This document shows positions 59,239 to 64,000 of a stretch of 64,000 nucleotides of DNA, in pieces. The position numbers and the translations under genes are program-made. The stretch covers positions 1-64,000 of the forward strand of contig CACMAH010000001.1 in assembly GCA_902611605.1 (NCBI GenBank), in the 5' to 3' direction. The notes under the pieces are model-generated. The model ran no database searches. It saw only the letters and a program-made list of their open reading frames with translations, and was not told the origin of the DNA. Positions within the stretch are counted from its first letter, which is position 1. Each line of letters starts with the position of its first letter. This DNA is from an uncultured Alphaproteobacteria bacterium. GTDB lineage: Bacteria > Pseudomonadota > Alphaproteobacteria > Rhodobacterales > Rhodobacteraceae.

Positions 59239-61584
59239 TTATGCTGTTTGTAATTCTTCTTTTTTGCCGTCCAAAATATATAGTATTGATGGTATAAAAA
59301 ACAAAACACCAAATAACGCTAGCAGAAAAATAATTGCTGAAAATCTACCAATATCAATAGTTGGGACTAAACTTGCCATTAAAAAAACACTGAATCCTAT
59401 TACCAAAATAATAGATGTTGTAATTATTGCTCTTCCAGACTCATTCAACGCTCTTTTCATTGCCTGATGTACATTACTACCCTCTAATCTAGCAAGCCTA
59501 TAACGACTTACCATATGGATGCTATCATCAACAGCAATTCCCATTGTCATAGCACCAACTATTAAGGAACCTAGATTTAAATCTCTTCCCATTACAGTTG
59601 CAATACCGCCAGCTAATAATATTGGTATCACACTAGGTATTATTGCTATAGCCCCAAATTTTACGGACCTAAATAAAATGAAAAACGTTATACTTATCAA
59701 AAGTAAAGAAACAGAAAATGAACTTGTAATACCTTTGTCAGTATATTCGTTTTGAGCCTGAAACATGACCATTGGTCCCGTAGCCAAAGCATTTAGAGAG
59801 GGAAACTTTTCTTTAATTTCTGAATTTAGTTTTCTAACAAAGACATTAAATTCACTTGCATCCATATTGGTTATGGGAAAAGTCATCCTTAAATTTTTTT
59901 CATCAAAATCCTTTAAATCAGATAGATCCTCTTCAGGACCTGAATTTTCATACAATAACAAAAGTTGCGCAGTCATTTCTTTAGTATCAGGTAAAATAAA
60001 GTAATTAGGATCATCACCACTAAAGGCCTGCCTGGTCTGTTTTAAGAAATCAGGAACTGTTAAACCTTTACCAACATCAGGTTTGTCTTCTAAAAATTTT
60101 TCTAATTCTCCTACTTCTTTCAAAAACTCAGGTTCTTTGATTAAACCGTCATCAGTAAACTTTTCTTCTGAAGTTACTAAATATTCTACATTTGCTGCGC
60201 CCTTGTATGTATTATCAAAGTAAATTAAATCTTTTGTAACTTTCAAATCAGACCTAAAATATTTAAAGATGTTAGTATCTACATTTATTTGAGAAACACC
60301 ATAAATACTAAGTATTAACAGTACACATCCAAGAGAAGCAATTATTTTGCGGTATTTAAAATTAAAGTCAGGTAAAAAATTTGTAAATTTAGTAAGCCAT
60401 CCATCTTTAAATGTACTTGTTGTCCACTTTGGCATTTTGGAAAAGAAACTTAGTGCAGCAGGAAGTGCCGTCATTGAAAATAAAAATACTATCAATGGAA
60501 TAAAAGCTGCAATTATTGCAAACTCCTTAACTGGCACCAACTTTGTTACATAGAGTGCAGAAAATCCAATTGAAGTTGTTAAACAGGTAAAAAAGATTGG
60601 TTTTAAAAGATTTTTAATCAATTTAACACTTGCATCCTTGGCATTTAAACCTGCAGTTCTAAGTCCATAAAATTCAGAAAGGACATGAACAGCAGTCGCC
60701 ATACCAATTAACATCGTTATAGGAGTCAAAGATTGATTCACAACAGTTATAGGTAATCCTAAAAAGGCTTGCAAACCAGAAAATGTTATTGCACTGGTTG
60801 CTATCACAACCCAAGGAACAAACATACCAGCAATAGATTTAAATATTATACCAAGAATAATAAACATTATAGCTGCCTGTGTTGGGATCATCCAACCAAA
60901 TTCCGTATTACTTATAGTTTCAAATCTTTCTCCTATATAAGGAACACCACCAAGCTTCAAATCATAGCCTTTATCTAAATAACCTTTTTCTTTAATAAAA
61001 TTCCTAAGGTCATTAACTACTTTTATTTTATGGGAATTATCATTTGCACGATATTCTGTTCGAGCTAATATTCGCGTATGTTTAAGATCAGATGTTATAA
61101 TCGAGTCTAATGCTAGTTCCTCCCCTTTCATTATATTTCTAGCATTTTCTATTAGGGTTGGATCATCTCCAAGTTCCTCAAAATCTTCAATAAGATCATC
61201 TGTAGCAACCATTCCATTTTTATCGTATGTTCTTTGATATTTGGATAAACTTCTAACTTGTTCAACGATTTCATGATCTTCAAGCATAGTAGAAATTTCA
61301 TCAATCATAATTAAGGTTTCATATTCGAAAATATCCTTATCTTTATCTCTTGCTGTAACTCCTACTATAAGATACTCAGAGCTTCCAAAAAGATCTTGGA
61401 GTTTTTCAAAGGCTACGAGATTAGGATCACCAGGCAAAAACCACATCTCATTTGAGTTGTTATGCTTTAAGGGATAGGAAATAATCATAGCTGTTGCGAT
61501 CATAATTAATAGAAATGTAGCTATTAAAACTTTAATTCTGTTGCTAATAATAAATACAGCATATTTCGAAGTTAAACTTTCCAT
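59239..61584 (-). CDS. RND/MMPL family transporter (HpnN-like)
   Basis: 781 aa, multiple TM, VNQSLTPITMLIGMATAVHVLSEFYGLR and GAMTMGIAVDDSIHMVSRYRLARLEG repeats. Confidence 0.9.
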   Translation of the reverse strand: MESLTSKYAVFIISNRIKVLIATFLLIMIATAMIISYPLKHNNSNEMWFLPGDPNLVAFEKLQDLFGSSEYLIVGVTARDKDKDIFEYETLIMIDEISTMLEDHEIVEQVRSLSKYQRTYDKNGMVATDDLIEDFEELGDDPTLIENARNIMKGEELALDSIITSDLKHTRILARTEYRANDNSHKIKVVNDLRNFIKEKGYLDKGYDLKLGGVPYIGERFETISNTEFGWMIPTQAAIMFIILGIIFKSIAGMFVPWVVIATSAITFSGLQAFLGLPITVVNQSLTPITMLIGMATAVHVLSEFYGLRTAGLNAKDASVKLIKNLLKPIFFTCLTTSIGFSALYVTKLVPVKEFAIIAAFIPLIVFLFSMTALPAALSFFSKMPKWTTSTFKDGWLTKFTNFLPDFNFKYRKIIASLGCVLLILSIYGVSQINVDTNIFKYFRSDLKVTKDLIYFDNTYKGAANVEYLVTSEEKFTDDGLIKEPEFLKEVGELEKFLEDKPDVGKGLTVPDFLKQTRQAFSGDDPNYFILPDTKEMTAQLLLLYENSGPEEDLSDLKDFDEKNLRMTFPITNMDASEFNVFVRKLNSEIKEKFPSLNALATGPMVMFQAQNEYTDKGITSSFSVSLLLISITFFILFRSVKFGAIAIIPSVIPILLAGGIATVMGRDLNLGSLIVGAMTMGIAVDDSIHMVSRYRLARLEGSNVHQAMKRALNESGRAIITTSIILVIGFSVFLMASLVPTIDIGRFSAIIFLLALFGVLFFIPSILYILDGKKEELQTA

Positions 61585-61693
61585 TAATAATCCTACTCTA
61601 AAAGAAAAAAATTGTTTTTTGTTATCTATTAATTTTTATCTTTTTCAACAAAAATATTTTATTACGTTACGTAAGAAACAATATTTAAATTTC

Positions 61694-62017
61694 TTAACTT
61701 AACCTGGTTGGTTTATAAGATGGATTTATTGAAAATTCGCTTATTAAACCCTCAAATCTTTCTATTTTAACGTTTGCTTCTCTCAAATTTTGTAGTAGAT
61801 CATCACCAATTTCTTTCATTCTTTTATCAGCAGAAAATTTATCAGGCCAAACAAAAATTTGAACAATTTGATTTTCAGAAGTATCAAAAAAAATTCTCTG
61901 AATTAACCCCCTCTCAAAATCAACATCGTTAACGGATGAATTCAATTGGGAAATAAAACTTTTTTTTGCGAACTCACTTATAAATGTGAATTTTACTGTT
62001 CTACAATAATAAGACAT
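61694..62017 (-). CDS. Hypothetical protein (possible ABM-like dimeric alpha/beta barrel)
   Basis: 107-aa ORF upstream-oriented with glycosyltransferase genes; pattern FDTSENQIVQIFVWPDKFSADKRMKEI. Confidence 0.5.
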   Translation of the reverse strand: MSYYCRTVKFTFISEFAKKSFISQLNSSVNDVDFERGLIQRIFFDTSENQIVQIFVWPDKFSADKRMKEIGDDLLQNLREANVKIERFEGLISEFSINPSYKPTRLS

Positions 62018-62032
62018 AAATACAGAATATTT

Positions 62033-62683
62033 CTATTTAATTAATTCTTCAATACTATTTACCCATTTAATTAGCTTAACTTGTCGTTTAGATGTAATAG
62101 AAGGCATTTCTTTAATCATTTCACTTAAATCTTGAAATTCATCAACATCTGTAAATATTTTTAACTTGTATGGTTTAGGTTTCATAGAGCGTACAAAAGT
62201 TTGTAAAGTTTTGGCACAACTCCATTCAGTATTATCCCAAACTTCTTTTTTGATGTTAGATTTACTACCAACCAGATAAAATCCTCCATCAGTGGACGGG
62301 CCTATGATTTGGTCATTTTTCTCAAGATACGTAAAGGCATTATTGATAAATTTTTTACTTAATTGAGGAATGTCTATTCCTATAAGAATTACTGATTCAT
62401 AAATTTTAAGTAATTCTTGAAATATGAAATTTTGCTTCTCTGCAATATTTTTTCCTTCAGCGAAAAAGGTATTAAATTTTTTCCAATAATCATTGGATTC
62501 ACCCTCTTTTTCAGCAGTGGCAATTTTAATATCGTAGTCAAGTTTTGATGTTAAATCCTCCACACAATTTTTACACATCTCATAAAATATGTGTGTATTT
62601 TTAATTCCTATTTTTGAAGATAATCTAGTTTTTACATCTGAAAGAAACGGTGTTTTTGCTAAGATAACTAAACATTTTTTCAT
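62033..62683 (-). CDS. TIGR04282-type (DUF2064) glycosyltransferase, arsenosugar-biosynthesis family
   Basis: LVILAKTPFLSDVKTRLSSKIG, ILIGIDIPQLSKKFINNAFTYL, IIGPSTDGGFYLVG. Confidence 0.85.
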   Translation of the reverse strand: MKKCLVILAKTPFLSDVKTRLSSKIGIKNTHIFYEMCKNCVEDLTSKLDYDIKIATAEKEGESNDYWKKFNTFFAEGKNIAEKQNFIFQELLKIYESVILIGIDIPQLSKKFINNAFTYLEKNDQIIGPSTDGGFYLVGSKSNIKKEVWDNTEWSCAKTLQTFVRSMKPKPYKLKIFTDVDEFQDLSEMIKEMPSITSKRQVKLIKWVNSIEELIK

Positions 62684-62684
62684 T

Positions 62685-63290
62685 TTATTGATTTCTTTTA
62701 AAATAAAAATTAAATAGTATCAAAAGTAATCTCCATTGATGCTGTAAAGTTGTAATTAACCAACCATTATTTAAATATTTTCTTGAGCTAGTTATTATGT
62801 AATTTTGATTATTAAGAATAGATATTCCCATTTGCTTAAGTTTAAGAACAAAGTATAAGTCTTCACCATAATTTACATTTTCTGGGAATCCCCCTGTTTT
62901 CATAAAAAGTTTTCTTGATATACAAAACCCTTGGTCTCCATAAGGCAGAGAAAACAAAAAACTCCTTAAATTTGCTCCAATAGAATTTAGTCTAAGAATT
63001 TTCCCTTGATCAAATTTTAGAGAAAAATAATACATCCCCTCAACATTACGGACTTTTATGTAGTTTATTAAATTTTCAATAGTGTCATCTTCAATTTTCG
63101 AATCTGCATGTAAAAATAGAATATAATCGCTGGTTGTTTTTCTTGCACCTTCGTTTAAACTTATAGCTCTAGTTTTTTTTGAAATAATAATTGGGATGTG
63201 ACCTAAAGCTTCAAGATGGTTTGCTAAATTTGAAGCATCATCTTGACTAAATTTTGGAATTACAATTTGTAAAAAATCAGAAACTGGCAT
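62685..63290 (-). CDS. TIGR04283-type family 2 glycosyltransferase, arsenosugar-biosynthesis family
   Basis: ISLNEGARKTTSDYILFLHADSKI, LPYGDQGFCISRKLFMKTGGFPE; directly upstream of the TIGR04282-type gene. Confidence 0.83.
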   Translation of the reverse strand: MPVSDFLQIVIPKFSQDDASNLANHLEALGHIPIIISKKTRAISLNEGARKTTSDYILFLHADSKIEDDTIENLINYIKVRNVEGMYYFSLKFDQGKILRLNSIGANLRSFLFSLPYGDQGFCISRKLFMKTGGFPENVNYGEDLYFVLKLKQMGISILNNQNYIITSSRKYLNNGWLITTLQHQWRLLLILFNFYFKRNQ

Positions 63291-63354
63291 TTATGATTAT
63301 TAAAAAAATATTTCTAATTACAAAATTATTATTTTAAAATGTAAATAAAATAGA

Positions 63355-63429
63355 TGGAGCGGGCGATGAGATTCGAACTCACGACATTTACCTTGGCAAG
63401 GTAACGCTCTACCCCTGAGCTACGCCCGC
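63355..63429 (-). tRNA. tRNA-Gly (GCC)
   Basis: Minus strand GCGGGCGTAGCTCAGGGGTAGAGCGTTACCTTGCCAAGGTAAATGTCGTGAGTTCGAATCTCATCGCCCGCTCCA: full cloverleaf, GTTCGAATC T-loop, encoded CCA. Confidence 0.97.
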
Positions 63430-63547
63430 TAACTTAAGTGTACATAACTTAAATTAAAATTAATGAAAAGCAAAAAATTCTAACCTTTTCCAATCAAATT
63501 ATAATGATAGGATTTAATATTACTTATTTGTAAAAGGAAATAAGGTT

Positions 63548-64000
63548 ATGATTCGTTTTAAAAATTTTATAGAATATTTAACTAAGGTGACAGTGATCAT
63601 CTTTTTGAGTAGCGAAATTTCATTAGCAGATTTTGATGATGGTATGGACGCTATAAATAAAGGAAATTATGAACAAGCTATAGAAGAATTAAAACCTCTG
63701 GCCGATCAAGGTGATGCCAGAGCACAATTTTGGTATGGAAACCTAATCTTTAATGGTTTGGGAACTCCAAAAAATATGAAACTGGGAATAGAATTTTATC
63801 GCCTTTCAGCAGAAAAAAATTTCCCACTAGCACTTCATGAATTAGGCCATATTTTCGATAATGGTCTTGGTGTTGAACAAGATATAGACGAGGCAATTAA
63901 CTGGTATGAGAAAGCTATTACTGAAGGAAGAGTAGTATATTCTTATCATAATTTAGGTGTGATTTATCAATATGGGAGTAAAAATATTGAGGTCAATGTG
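63548..64000 (+). CDS. Sel1/TPR-repeat secreted protein (3'-truncated by window edge)
   Basis: Absent from ORF track; open frame to window end: signal peptide then LADQGDARAQFWYGNLIFNGLGTPKNMKLGIEFYRLSAEKNFPLALHELGHIFDNGLGVEQD Sel1 repeats. Confidence 0.88.
   Translation, partial: MIRFKNFIEYLTKVTVIIFLSSEISLADFDDGMDAINKGNYEQAIEELKPLADQGDARAQFWYGNLIFNGLGTPKNMKLGIEFYRLSAEKNFPLALHELGHIFDNGLGVEQDIDEAINWYEKAITEGRVVYSYHNLGVIYQYGSKNIEVNV

Noticed and set aside
59264-60978. Plus-strand ORFs within the RND transporter gene
   Set aside because: Low-complexity mirror translations of TM helices; no independent support.

Overview
AT-rich, gene-dense bacterial chromosome segment. Gene content and layout (CarD-fdxA-S4-SUV3-like helicase, Liv-type ABC transporters beside CoA ligases, pntAB, MttB-like methyltransferase) suggest a streamlined, probably marine alphaproteobacterium; this assignment is inference. 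The left 30 kb is mostly catabolic. It starts with a run of about nine tightly spaced plus-strand genes (<1..10234) encoding an aminotransferase, an AruI-like 2-oxoacid decarboxylase, a BKACE/DUF849 cleavage enzyme, an L-carnitine-dehydrogenase-like protein, an acyl-CoA dehydrogenase, an ADP-forming acyl-CoA ligase and a crotonase. Two ureohydrolases, a haloacetate-dehalogenase-like hydrolase and a Liv ABC transporter / CoA-ligase operon follow. The right half is mostly housekeeping and envelope genes: LolD/FtsX-type exporters, CarD, ferredoxin, helicase, rpmG, pntAB, an RND/LolA-like/beta-barrel module, arsenosugar-type glycosyltransferases and tRNA-Gly. Main observations: (i) a carnitine-type degradation module fused to transaminase/decarboxylase genes that may act on a guanidino or trimethylammonium amino acid; (ii) a ureohydrolase whose reading frame lacks ATG/GTG/TTG over its conserved N-terminus but has an SD-spaced ATT; (iii) full conservation of fluoroacetate-dehalogenase catalytic residues; (iv) a hairpin/U-tract abutting the livF start; (v) a 5'-truncated FAD oxidoreductase remnant. 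No rRNA, CRISPR array, phage or transposon was seen.
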